Shown: positions 45,465-56,460 of the stretch, in pieces
How positions within the stretch are numbered: position 1 is the stretch's first letter
How the letters are laid out: the number at the start of each line of letters is the position of its first letter
Source of the DNA: Litoditis marina
Taxonomy: Eukaryota; Nematoda; Chromadorea; Rhabditida; Rhabditidae
Assembly (NCBI GenBank): GCA_964036275.1
Contig: OZ038437.1
Span: 8,375,804 to 8,439,803, forward strand
Direction of reading: 5' to 3'
Length of the DNA: 64,000 nt
Translations under genes and position numbers: made by a program
Notes under the pieces: model-generated
The model's database searches: none
What the model was told of the DNA's origin: nothing
The model's input: the letters and a program-made list of their open reading frames with translations, nothing else

Positions 45465-45605
45465 TATTCTTATTAGTTAAAGTAGGACGATTATGTGGAC
45501 CAATCTCGTGTCAACGGTCCTTTAAACTGCAATTGAAAAATGTATTGCAGTTTAAAGGACTAAAGCGTTGCGATTGGACCACATAGTCGTCCTTTTTTAA
45601 AATCA
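45465..45605. mobile_element. GACGACTATGTGG foldback element (complete)
   Basis: The left arm (AGGACGATTATGTGGACCAA, CCTTTAAACTGCAATT) and right arm (AATTGCAGTTTAAAGG, TTGGACCACATAGTCGTCCT, split here for clarity) form a hairpin of about 60-bp arms. A half copy is at 2130-2205. Confidence 0.75.
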
Positions 45606-45689
45606 AATTGAAAGAACCGGAACAACTGTTTCTATATTGCACTGTGGGACTGAGTATTCAGAAACTCTTCGAAGAGAGAACAGCTGAAA

Positions 45690-47555
45690 CTCAAATTCGT
45701 AAAAAGTGGGGGACCAGGAAGTGTGTGAGTTCTGTTCGGTTTCACCGTTGTCTGCAAAAAGGGAACAATACGATGTTGTGAATGAGTGCAACAAAAAAAG
45801 AACAATACATTTCTTTGCACTACGGTTCACAAAAAACAGAATATACAAAGTATAACTTGAACGTAAAAGTGCAGTGCATAGTGGTTTCTCCTAAGAACGT
45901 TGTGAACCGTTGTGCAAAGAAATGTATTGTTCTTTTTTTGTTGCACACTCATTCACAACATCGTATTGTTCACTTTTTGCAGACAACGGTGAAACCGAAC
46001 AGAACTCACACACTTTCTGGTCCCCCACTCTTTACGAATTGTTCTCTTTTGGCTAGTTGTACTAGTACAACCACTCCTAGAGTTGACTTAGAAAAACGAT
46101 TTTTGAATAGTGGTGACTATCAAACATCCTGATATCTGGAAGTTCCAAGTTTTCAAACGATGTGATCTTTGTTTTTCAAAATATTTTTGGCGCAAATTAA
46201 CTTCTTAAATTGGCGTGATAGGCGAAACTGGTTCAAAAAACAGTTTTTTTCCGCTTCGTTAATTAAAATCTGAGTGTGGTGAAAAATATGCGTCATTATA
46301 GTACAAAGAAAATCTTTTCTCAATTGGCGCGAACGGGCGCCATATATGGAACATGCTCTTTTAATTGGTAACAAATAACTGGAATGAATGACCTCGACCA
46401 ATTAGCACAATTTCCGACTGTTTTTTGGTTCCGAAACCCTATTTTCAAATTTGGCGCCATTTGGCGGATAAAGTACCGTTTTGGCGCAGAATGTCGAAAA
46501 AATCCTGATATCTGGAAGTTCCAAGTTTTCAAACGATGTGATCTTCGTTTTTCAAAATATTTTTGGCGCTAATTAACTTCTTAAATTGGCGTGATAGGCG
46601 AAACTGGTTCAAAAAACAGCTTTTTTCCGCTTCGTTAATTGAAATCTGTGTTATGAAAAATATGCGTCATTATAGTACAAAGAAAATCTTTTCTCAATTG
46701 GCGCGAAGGGGCGCCAGCCATTGGCGCCATATATGGAACATGCTCTTTTAATTGGTAACAAATAACTGGAATGGATGGCCTCGACCAATGAGCACAATTT
46801 CCGACTGTTTTTTGGTTCCGAAACCCTATTTTCAATTTTGGCGCCATTTTGCGGATAAAGTACCGTTTTGGCGCAGAATGTCGAAGAAATGTTGGTATCC
46901 AAGCCGTATTCGTCAACTATGTTCATAGTTCGGACATTTGTGGAACATTTCGCTCGTTACCCTACTTTCCTGGCGTTGTTCTAATTTGGCGCCACCGGGC
47001 GCCAGCGTTTGGCGCCAAAATTAAACCATGACACCAAATTTTCAGAAAAGGCTGGGATTCGCTAATCTAACCTCTGTGCAAAATTTCGGAGCATTTCGTC
47101 CATGGGAACACATATTTTCCAGCTTCTGGCGCCTATTGGCGCCCGCGCCAAGCGCCAAACAAAACGTGACAACACCAAACTTTGGGGGCCGAGTTAACTT
47201 TGGGGTCTACGCATGTGTGCCAAATTTCAGCCGAATCGGTCCAGTAGTTAAAAAAATAATTTTCTATGCGGACATTGGACGAGCGACGAGCGACGAGGGA
47301 CGAGCGACGAGGGACAACGGAAATTTTTATAACGACACGAAAGCATAACTTTTTTTCAACCCTGACCGATTTTCCTAATTTTTTCACACAATGTGTATTT
47401 AATAGATATCTAGCTCTCTCTCTCTTTAAATTTCGAAAAAATGTCTTATCTGAATACTTTTGTGGTTTGAAAGCCAAAAATGAGTGCGCAATGGCCAAAC
47501 CAAACACAACTCACACGCAGCGCTTCGCGCTGCGCGCGATAAACGGTTGTCTCTT
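45690..47555. mobile_element. hairpin-GGCGCC array element A (unclassified)
   Basis: Four parts, in order. First a ~350-bp hairpin (45690-46045) whose arms both read through GTGGGGGACCAGGAAGTGTG and its complement. Then a GGCGCC-rich array (about 46190-47170) with pairs of GGCGCC palindromes spaced roughly 130-148 bp, including a direct ~370-bp duplication (46130 and 46502). Then a GACGAGCGACGAGGGACGAG minisatellite (47275-47315). It ends with CAAACCAAACACAACTCACA followed by a GCAGCGCTTCGCGCTGC hairpin. Element B (57845-60010) has the same order. Open frames here are artefacts of the palindrome. Confidence 0.7.
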
Positions 47556-48632
47556 TTGGTTGAAACTACCCTAATATCTCCAAAGTGGACTTGGATATTC
47601 GTTGTGAAACAAAAAAAAAGAGTTCCCTTCGACTATTTTTTTCACGTCATTTGTGAGTCTCGTTATGCTTCTGGGTTTCACGTGAATTCATTTTTGATAT
47701 GAATCCATTTTTCCGTACACGTAAAATTTACATTTGTGAACTCTCAAAGCAAAGTTCAGCTTATTCAGAATCCTTAAAGTTCTTTCAATTGATAATGGTT
47801 GACTAGGGAGAATGCTTCCAAACTAGAGGGAATATTACCAATCGTGTGTCATTTCCAACTGTTCTTAATGGTTTTTATCGATGACGGAATACAAATGAAG
47901 GGAACGTTGGAATGGTGGGGAATATACAATTTTTAATAGAAAACAACAAATTTACATGAGGATCTGAAATTTCAAAACAAAAAGTGGAGCGAAAAAGAAT
48001 GTGTAACGTTTCGTACAATGTATACAGATAAACTCCATTGAAGATTGCAGGACAAAAAAGGGAATATCTTCGATCTTCTGGGATAAACGCACATTGAAAA
48101 CTGGTTTGTAATCTCACATTTGTCGATTTTTCCAATAACTACTTAATTACAGAACTCTATCGTTTCACAAATCGAGATCATTTGTGCGGTGGGTGTGTTT
48201 ATATACATTTATCCTGTCACTCGGTTCGCTAAAATAGCTACCGACAGCGGCCGCGCGGCGTGGCGGCAGCGAAGTTGTTCGCAGGAGCTCGAGGAAATTT
48301 CAACGAGCCAGTCACTCAAAAGCACAATTTGCCCCAAGTTGAAGACCTTCTCAGAAGCAATTGAATCGCTTTCCGCATATTGGACCGAGTTATCCTCATT
48401 AAATTGATGTGTGAGGTTTAAAATAACGAGTACAACAACTCGGTGAAGAAATGATTTTTTTAAATTCAAATCATACTAATGATTCCAAAGTCATTCCCGG
48501 CAGATGCACCATTTCGCGCCAGCACAGTGTGTTGTCAGTTTACTTGCCAAAAGGTGGTGAAGGCAAAAGTTGGACAAGTCAGCCTCTTATTACTAAAAGA
48601 ACCGACTGTCCCATGCATTGGTGGTTCAGTGG

Positions 48633-48891
48633 TAGAATATGTTGTATAGTCTGTTCCACGCACTTATGACCCTCTACAGTAATCTGCACGATCTTCCAGA
48701 TCAGTGGTAGATAATCTGATGCTTTTAGAAAGGTTTCAAACTTTGCTATTCTGTTTTCTACATTCACTTCTACAAACTCTGAAAGTTTGAAACCAAAATA
48801 ATAGTTTATTCATTAGAAAAAGCCTCCTCAGTATTTTACAGATTACTGTAGAAGAACATTGATTGGTAAAACAAACTATACACACGGCTGG
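48633..48891. repeat. dispersed inverted-repeat element, copy 3
   Basis: The ends GTTGTATAGTCTGTTCCACG and TTGGTAAAACAAACTATAC are inverted. ACCCTCTACAGTAATCTG and CAGATTACTGTAGAAG form the inner arms. This is the clearest foldback of the three copies. Confidence 0.65.
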
Positions 48892-49540
48892 GCGATACCC
48901 TCATATTCAGAAACACATCAGAATTTTCAACTTGCATATTGTGTGAATCATATAAAACATAACAAAGATACTATATATTTACTAGAGAATAATAAATACA
49001 CATTACAATCACACTTAGTATAATCTGTTCTATTGCTTAGCTGTTCCTTGCAGGGTGCTCAGTTACTATTGCATTGCATCATCACTATTTAGTTGCAAGA
49101 GGAGATACATTTACCGATTTCGTTAGTTATCCAAACATGTTAGATTGCATATTCACATTGCGTAGGACTGGTAGTCCAAACACAAGTGAGAAACGACAAA
49201 ATAAAGGAGAGAAAAGGGTGACGCGAGAGCTGGAACTAGCTAATGAGCTCGAGCTCGCCCTTTTATAGGCATGCACTAGAAGTGCGCCAGTATTCACCGT
49301 AAACGCGCCGAGTAAGACTCGTTTGCGTACTTGTGCATGGAAATTCAGACACAGAGAAAACAGCGTCGCTCTCCGCGACACTGGTATGCCATTGTAAATG
49401 TATAACTAATAGTTCGTCTCCCTACTTTATCTGTTTTGGGGTATTTGTTTCATGTTTTCGTAAAATTTGACGCATCTTTTTTTTCAAAATCGGAAAGAAA
49501 TTGTGTCATTCTGTGTACACTTGTACAGATTCTTCGAAAA

Positions 49541-49640
49541 GGCCACGTCAGCAACTGTATCGACCTGTTAATGGAATAAAAGGGTCCGGTGGCTGTTGGA
49601 ATACAAATGAGAAAGTCTGCATAAAGCACGGCGAGAGCGG
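49541..49640 (+). promoter_or_regulatory. conserved upstream block of peptide gene 6
   Basis: GGCCACGTCAGCAACTGTAT, CTGTTAATGGAATAAAAGGG and TTGGAATACAAATGAGAAAG are intact. The TATA-like box reads TGCATAAAGCACGG, two bases shorter than the TGCATAAAAGGCACGG of its siblings. It is about 330 bp before the ATG. Confidence 0.7.
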
Positions 49641-49954
49641 AAATTTCATTGTGGTTCATCGTTTTTCTTTGCGTTTCCTCTTTCCCCTTTTTTACATATA
49701 TATGATACAGTGTCACAGTTGAACCGTTGGCGCTAATTCCCTCTTCCGTCACAAAATGCATTCTGAACAATCCCTCATGAGAACTCGTAACCATCACCCC
49801 TCCCATCATGCTGATTCATTGTTGGAAAAATAGCAATCACGTTCGAACCATTTCATTGCTGGTGAGGAAGCTCTAATGTCTCATATCTCACCGAAACCTG
49901 GCAAGAGAAGCGGAGAATATAAAGTGTTCCCTCATTTTCATTATTTCTAGAAAA

Positions 49955-51033
49955 ATGAAGCTCTTCGTGGTTCTGTTTGTGCTTCTGTCGGTTTTCATGA
50001 TGGCGACTGCCGATCATGTCTGCGCGGGATTCGACAAAGGAGGAGAAGCAGAAAAAGAGGCCGACAAGAAGTGTGAAGAGACTTGTCCTGTGGTGAGATT
50101 ACTGTTTACAGTAGCTGCATGGTCTCCGAAGCACATTGGGATAACTTCACCTCTATATTAGGTGTTTTTATTATTTGGAACGCGAGAGGCCATAGTTAGA
50201 TATTATTCCAGTATTCAAATCCCAACTTACGTCTCTTGAACCATACGCTCTTCTCATTTTTTGCTGCGAGTAGAGCGAGATGTTCTATCCTAGCTTGTCT
50301 GACAGCGTAGGAAGTCACGTGTTGAAGGAATAGTCTCTCTAATTTTGACTCTAGAGTTCGCTTGCTGACCAGATGACATATGAAAAATCAATAATGAAAC
50401 TATAAACTTGAATGCCTCTATAGTTCTTACCATTCCCACTGAGACTTTGGCAGCTTGCCAATGGGAATTCGAATGAATGTATTTCATAGACATAAGAGGT
50501 TTTATGCTAAAAAATGTCAGCCACATACTGTAACAATGGTGGAGCGCCGCACAGAAAAGCTTTATTTTGTCGTGTTTTGGAAACCATTTATGTGGTGAAA
50601 ATGTGCATGGAAGTCTTGTTGGCACGTAGCCGAGGTCTCAGTGGGAATGGCGAAAACTATATGTCCCCTTGTGTTCTCAGAATATGTGCAAAACTCAAAG
50701 TAATCACTTTTTCGGATTTTACTTTTAACGAAAAGACTGGCAAACTTCCAAATCAGTCGCCTTCAATGTAGGGTTTGCTCAGGCCCAGAATGGTTGACTA
50801 CTATCCATGGGTGATACTATACATACAAATGGGGAACAAAAACGTATCCAAAACATCTTATCACCTATCTTTTTTCATAGAATCACGTAGGGTTGCGTGA
50901 GAGATTTAAAATGTTCATGTACTTGTCTTTATCGATTTATATTGGGCGAATTCGCCTAAATAACCAACTTCATTTGTATTTTCAGTTCGGTGTATGCAGG
51001 AGTGAATCGCGCTGCTTATGTTTTAGTTTCTGA
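49955..51033 (+). CDS. cremycin-like CSalphabeta peptide 6
   Basis: Exon 1 (49955-50092) starts just after TATTTCTAG, a TAG acceptor in place of CAG. It encodes MKLFVVLFVLLSVFMMATA, then DHVCAGFDKGG through CEETCPV, and ends at GTGAGA. Exon 2 (50986-51033) follows GTATTTTCAG and encodes FGVCRSESRCLCFSF. The 61-residue precursor has C-x16-C-x3-C-x5-C-x5-C-x-C with a hydrophobic end. The mature part is rich in Lys and Glu in the helix region. Likely a secreted antimicrobial peptide. AATAAA is at 51055. Its last bases overlap, in antisense, the end of the open frame of peptide copy 7. Confidence 0.85.
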
Positions 51034-51411
51034 AGCATTGGAAACCTGACAAAAAATAAATCATTCTGAACGAAATGAGTGATGGAGAGTTTGAATAGAA
51101 TAGAATAGAATAGTTCATTGAAATCGTACAGTTCGAAACCAGTTCCAGAAAAGTCGTGAGTTCGAAACCAGTTGTGTACATGGTGTTCCCTTTATCCGAA
51201 GCACACCCCAAACAGTGCATGTTCCTGCACCCTGTGAATGTACTTTCATTCCGTTGCGTCTGATCGAATATTGTCATTTACTGCGATTCTCACACTTTAT
51301 GTTCGCCTTCTCTCTTTCGATTCCTCCTTTGTCGAATCCGGTACAGACGTGTTCGGCAGAGGCCATCATGAAAACCGACAGGAGCACAAACAGAACCACA
51401 AACGGCTTCAT
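51023..51411 (-). pseudogene. cremycin-like copy 7, cysteine-depleted
   Basis: On the minus strand the ATG at 51411 follows TTTTCAGAAA. Exon 1 encodes a normal signal peptide (MKPFVVLFVLLSVFMMASA) and EHVCTGFDKGG. The sequence for the second and third Cys is collapsed: after AACATAAAGT it runs straight into GTGAGA. Unspliced, the frame stops at 51274. If spliced from 51294 to 51231 (a 62-nt intron ending TTCACAG), the frame stays open with CRNMHCLGCASDKG and runs on to 51023, antisense to peptide gene 6. That product would lack the C-x3-C helix pair. Its promoter block is split by a hairpin and its TATA-like box is altered. I call it a decaying copy. A reduced-disulfide peptide is possible. 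Confidence 0.6.
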
Positions 51412-51539
51412 TTTTCTGAAAATGACACTAAACATGAAATAATTTACCTCTAATCAACCCCTCTTGCCAAGATATGAGACTTTGAACAAGATTTAAAGAT
51501 TCTCATAAACGGTGAATCTACTTTATTGGGTTCGGCTAA

Positions 51540-51655
51540 CTGCAATTGCGATCGAGCACGAGGGTCAATGATTCCGCACACAGACTATGACAGTCTGCGT
51601 CATTGTAATCTGCACACTTTCTCGTGGCTACAGACGTGATTAGCCAATTGGCTGA
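51540..51655. mobile_element. CTGCACACTCTCTCG foldback MITE upstream of copy 7
   Basis: A diverged copy with TGGGTTCGGCTAACTGC, GACAGTCTGCGTCATTG and CTGCACACTTTCTCGTGG, ending TTAGCCAATTGGCTGAG. It has the same position relative to the gene as at copies 5 and 8. Confidence 0.55.
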
Positions 51656-51949
51656 GAAATATACGTCCTTCCCTTGCCTTTTTAGGTTTTGCTTAGATGT
51701 GAGGCATCAGAGCTCTCCTCCTCGAGCCTGGATGCTGTTTTCTCCAGAAATGAATCAGAATGATGGAAATGGTTATAAATACAAGTACTACGTTATTCTA
51801 AGGAAGTTTCAAGTATGCAATTTGTGGCGGAATCGTGAGATAATGCACCAAAGGTTCAACTGCGACACTGTGTCCTATATGTGTGAGTGAAGAAGGGTGA
51901 AGAGAAAACGTGAACAAACAATGAAACACAATGAAAATTTTGTTCTGAC

Positions 51950-52185
51950 CGTGCCTTTCAAGCAGACTTTCTCATTTGTATTCCAACACACACCAGTGGC
52001 CGTATACATGAAACATCCCGGGCCGGGTTGGGATGCTATCCCGAGCTATTTCCCGCCCAATTGAGCTCGGGATAGCATCCCAACCCGGCCCGGGATGTTT
52101 CATGCATACGGCCTCAGACCATTTACTCCATTAACAGGTCGATACAGTTGCGGACGTGACCTTGTCAGATGTACTGTACAACTGC
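51950..52185 (-). promoter_or_regulatory. upstream block of copy 7, split by a hairpin
   Basis: On the minus strand: TTGTACAGTACATCTGACAA, GGTCACGTCCGCAACTG and GTTAATGGAGTAAATGG, then a 116-bp insertion, then TGTTGGAATACAAATGAG and TCTGCTTGAAAGGCACGG. The usual GCATAAAAGG is changed to GCTTGAAAGG. Confidence 0.7.
51998..52113. repeat. GC-rich 50-bp-arm hairpin inside a promoter block
   Basis: Arms 51998-52047 and 52064-52113 pair with one mismatch around a 16-bp loop. The arms contain CATCCCGGGCCGGGTTGGG and GCTATCCCGAGCT. It interrupts the copy 7 upstream block between the GGAGTAAATGG and TGTTGGAATAC motifs. Confidence 0.85.
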
Positions 52186-52204
52186 AAAACATGAAACCAC
52201 AGTC

Positions 52205-53090
52205 ATGATATCGATGAAAAAATGATACGAATACCGCAAAAATGGTATACAGAAAAGCTCAGAGAACGAACCATTAGTTTTAACAAGCAGTACCACCAAT
52301 TCCATCGTGAAAGAATCAGTAGAGTGTAGTTGAAATGAACTGCATTAATTTTTGGGTGAGTTCCAGCAGTATAATGTCATCAAGATCACTTGCAAAAGCT
52401 ATAACAAAAAGCTTATAATTTCAAAAAGTTTCCAATTTGGAAATTGGGAGCAAATGGTGCCTTTAAAATACTGGCTACTGAACCCCCGCCGCTAAGTTCT
52501 GTTTTAGACGTTAAGTATAACTGTATATCAATCATAAACGTATCCATTCACCATTTGTCCTGCTGCCACAGATCATTGTAGTGGCACCAGGCACCGTAGC
52601 AAAGTCATGCACGTGATGAGGTGACCTGATCACATTCTGGCGACTTAGTTGCCAACTTTGTATGTATAAGCATAGTGCAGGTGACCCAAACCTGGGCAAG
52701 CTGGTGACCAGCTCGGAGCTGACTTTTTTAGGAGACTTTGCTACGGTGCCAGTTGTTATAGTTCCTTTCATTTGCACTGCGACTCATTGGCATCGGGCCA
52801 AGATTTTCGGATGACAATTTATTGGAGTAAACTAAAGTATTCTGGAGAAATTTTCAGCTAAGCTACCCTCAATTACGCTATTGCTAACCCTCTCTTCACG
52901 TTTGACTCTTTTCTTGTTTTTTTTCTATCTCGAAGGGTTCTATTGAAAACTGTATATTTCAAGCCATTCGAAGTTTCACTTCATTTGAATTCCGTCATCA
53001 ATTAAAACCATTATAAACATCAGAAATAGCACAGGATTAATAATAATCATTTCTGTTTTGAAACATTGTCTTGTCAAAACGTATCAAATG
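52205..53090. repeat. segmental duplication, copy A
   Basis: Closely similar to 56925-57850. Both start CATGATATCGATGAAAAAAT and include AACAAGCAGTACCACCAATT and AACTGTATATTTCAAGCCAT. A third, inverted fragment is at 60350-60515. Copy A carries an extra MITE (52590-52750). No gene is visible in it. Confidence 0.82.
52590..52750. mobile_element. MITE with GGCACCGTAGCAAAGTC ends
   Basis: The ends GGCACCGTAGCAAAGTC and GACTTTGCTACGGTGCC are exact inverted repeats. The homologous site at 57297 (GTGGCACCAGTTGTTATAG) is empty, which fixes the boundaries. A CCA sequence is repeated at the junctions. A relative lies in the loop of 40800-41240. Confidence 0.82.
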
Positions 53091-53631
53091 AGAGAATTGA
53101 AGCGATGATAAATTAACTGGAATGTCGAATACAATATGTTCTCTTGTCAGAAAGCACAGTGAAAAAGATTTTGAAATAGTCCAAATTTACATTGAAAGTT
53201 CGCAAATATAAATTTCGCGACAGAATCAAATTTCGTAATTGGCGACTCGCCGGCGACCCGAAAAGCGGCGACATCGCCGACGACCCGTCACCGAATTCAA
53301 TAGAAGAAGTCCAATGAAAATCTTTTGAGGAAAAGTGTAATCTAGAAGTCTAATATAAAAGTGATAAAAGTTTTATCTACAGAATTTAGCTTGGAAAATT
53401 CTATCTACAAAAGTCCCAACTAGAGCATAGTTTTTCACTATTACAGCTGGTTCGAGATACCTGAACATAACTAAGAAAATAACAATGCCGCTATCTGTCA
53501 AAAGCATGAAAAGATACTTGCTGAAAACCGTTAACTAGGTTCAGAACTGAGCGTATCTGTTGATATCCATTGTTTGTAGTCTAGTGCATTGTGTTTCACC
53601 TTGTTCAGTTTCTGATTGTACTTTCATGACA

Positions 53632-53655
53632 AGATTCAAGATTCAAGATTTATTT
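53632..53655. repeat. short (ATTCAAG)n repeat
   Basis: Three tandem ATTCAAG/ATTCAAG-like units, the kind of tail left by CR1-like retroposons. The surrounding 53100-53830 contains no gene I can support. Confidence 0.6.
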
Positions 53656-53992
53656 AGTTCACTTCATATCGTTTCGAGATGGTGTTCCTTGACTGCCCTC
53701 CAGATGTATACATCGTATTACTCTACTCGTTACTGCATTGTGTTCATATTTCGTTCTGTGACGGTGTTTCCCATTGTCGTGTCTCACATTTAGTTTTTTT
53801 ACTATTTATTTCCCTTTTTCACATGTTTTTCACGATCTCATTTGCGTAATAAATCATCATCGTACCAATCATCCCTGCTAGGGTGGTAACAGCGGCACAG
53901 CGTTTCGCTCTCGCAAGCAGCAAGCTGAAAACACAGTTGAATAGCAAAACCTGCATGTATACTGTGAGTCAACTGCACAGTCACGTGAAACA

Positions 53993-56040
53993 TGTTAAAC
54001 ACAGTAGAACGTACAAACGTGCAATGACAGAGTGCACGATACCTCATTAGAATGCTTGTTAAACACAGTAGAACGTATAAACGTGCAATGACAGAGTGCA
54101 CGATACCTCATTAGAATGCTTGTTAAACACAGTAGAACGTATAAACGTGCAATGACAGAGTGCACGATACCTCATTAGAATGCTTGTTAAACACAGTAGA
54201 ACGTACAAACGTGCAATGACAGAGTGCACGATACCTCATTAGAATGCTTGTTAAACACAGTAGAACGTACAAACGTGCAATGACAGAGTGCACGATACCT
54301 CATTAGAATGCTTGTTAAACACAGTAGAACGTACAAACGTGCAATGACAGAGTGCACGATACCTCATTAGAATGCTTGTTAAACACAGTAGAACGTACAA
54401 ACGTGCAATGACAGAGTGCACGATACCTCATTAGAATGCTTGTTAAACACAGTAGAACATACAAACGTGCGATGACAGAGTGCACGATACCTCATTAGAA
54501 TGCTTGTTAAACACAGTAGAACGTACAAACGTGCAATGCCAGAGTGCACGATACCTCATTAGAATGCTTGTTAAACACAGTAGAACGTATAAACGTGCAA
54601 TGACAGAGTGCACGATACCTCATTAGAATGCTTGTTAAACACAGTAGAACGTACAAACGTGCAATGCCAGAGTGCACGATACCTCATTAGAATGCTTGTT
54701 AAACACAGTAGAACGTACAAACGTGCAATGACAGAGTGCACGATACCTCATTAGAATGCTTGTTAAACACAGTAGAACGTACAAACGTGCAATGACAGAG
54801 TGCACGATACCTCATTAGAATGCTTGTTAAACACAGTAGAACGTACAAACGTGCAATGACAGAGTGCACGATACCTCATTAGAATGCTTGTTAAACACAG
54901 TAGAACGTACAAACGTGCAATGACAGAGTGCACGATACCTCATTAGAATGCTTGTTAAACACAGTAGAACGTATAAACGTGCAATGACAGAGTGCACGAT
55001 ACCTCATTAGAATGCTTGTTAAACACAGTAGAACGTACAAACGTGCAATGACAGAGTGCACGATACCTCATTAGAATGCTTGTTAAACACAGTAGAACGT
55101 ACAAACGTGCAATGACAGAGTGCACGATACCTCATTAGAATGCTTGTTAAACACAGTAGAACGTATAAACGTGCAATGACAGAGTGCACGATACCTCATT
55201 AGAATGCTTGTTAAACACAGTAGAACGTACAAACGTGCAATGACAGAGTGCACGATACCTCATTAGAATGCTTGTTAAACACAGTAGAACGTATAAACGT
55301 GCAATGACAGAGTGCACGATACCTCATTAGAATGCTTGTTAAACACAGTAGAACGTACAAACGTGCAATGCCAGAGTGCACGATACCTCATTAGAATGCT
55401 TGTTAAACACAGTAGAACGTATAAACGTGCAATGACAGAGTGCACGATACCTCATTAGAATGCTTGTTAAACACAGTAGAACGTACAAACGTGCAATGCC
55501 AGAGTGCACGATACCTCATTAGAATGCTTGTTAAACACAGTAGAACGTACAAACGTGCAATGACAGAGTGCACGATACCTCATTAGAATGCTTGTTAAAC
55601 ACAGTAGAACGTACAAACGTGCAATGACAGAGTGCACGATACCTCATTAGAATGCTTGTTAAACACAGTAGAACGTACAAACGTGCAATGACAGAGTGCA
55701 CGATACCTCATTAGAATGCTTGTTAAACACAGTAGAACGTATAAACGTGCAATGACAGAGTGCACGATACCTCATTAGAATGCTTGTTAAACACAGTAGA
55801 ACGTATAAACGTGCAATGACAGAGTGCACGATACCTCATTAGAATGCTTGTTAAACACAGTAGAACGTACAAACGTGCAATGACAGAGTGCACGATACCT
55901 CATTAGAATGCTTGTTAAACACAGTAGAACGTACAAACGTGCAATGACAGAGTGCACGATACCTCATTAGAATGCTTGTTAAACACAGTAGAACGTATAA
56001 ACGTGCAATGACAGAGTGCACGATACCTCATTAGAATGCT
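53993..56040. repeat. 64-bp satellite, exactly 32 units
   Basis: The unit starts TGTTAAACACAGTAGAACGT and ends CACGATACCTCATTAGAATG CT; it contains the inverted pair GTGCA...TGCAC. The array is 2048 bp with no indels. Units differ mainly at two positions (GTACAAAC or GTATAAAC; AATGACAG or AATGCCAG). One unit (54441) differs further. The array starts and ends within the flanks of a dispersed foldback element, so it arose by amplifying that element's core. Confidence 0.97.
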
Positions 56041-56076
56041 AAGATTACGTGACTATTCAATTTACTTCTAGTATAC

Positions 56077-56163
56077 TGGAAAACCATTGAACACGTAAAG
56101 TGAGCAATCTAATGAGGAATCGTGCATTGTGTCATTGCATGTTTCTGAGTTCTGCTGTGTAGT
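56077..56163. mobile_element. satellite-related element fragment beside the array
   Basis: An inverted copy: GAACACGTAAAGTGAGCAA, TCTAATGAGGAATCGTGCA, TTGTGTCATTGCATG and GAGTTCTGCTGTGT. It lies 37 bp after the last satellite unit, in opposite orientation. Confidence 0.7.
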
Positions 56164-56329
56164 ATCTTGGCGGAAGACACATGTGGTTAGGAAAAGGTTG
56201 GAATGTTCGTGAATAGAATTTTCGGTTTGTAGGACAGGAAAATAATGATGGCACGAATATGTTTGTACGAATATGTAAAAAAAATTATGTTTCCCGGCAC
56301 AACTGCATATATACACTAAGCGCGTAACA

Positions 56330-56460
56330 AAGTAGGCTAAACTTACATCTTGTTTTTACGATAACTTCATTTTTCCGTACTTGGAGTGTCACATATATCA
56401 ATTTGGAAAGGCACGTGTTAAATCACGAACAAAAATTCGATTCTATTCGATTCTATTCCA
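56330..56460 (+). mobile_element. LINE 3' end fragment with (ATTCG/ATTCT) tail
   Basis: It shares GGAGTGTCACATATATCA and GGCACGTGTTAAATCACG, then an ATTCGATTCTATTC tail, with the fragments at 38790 and 39385. It lies in the intron of copy 8. Confidence 0.6.

Noticed and set aside
47484..47555. Confident Helitron assignment from the GCAGCGCTTCGCGCTGC hairpin
   Set aside because: A terminal hairpin is present but I see no CTRR end, no defined A/T target and no Rep/helicase frame.
53993..56040. CRISPR-like array
   Set aside because: There are no variable spacers: the 64-bp units are directly joined and nearly identical, and the host is a eukaryote.
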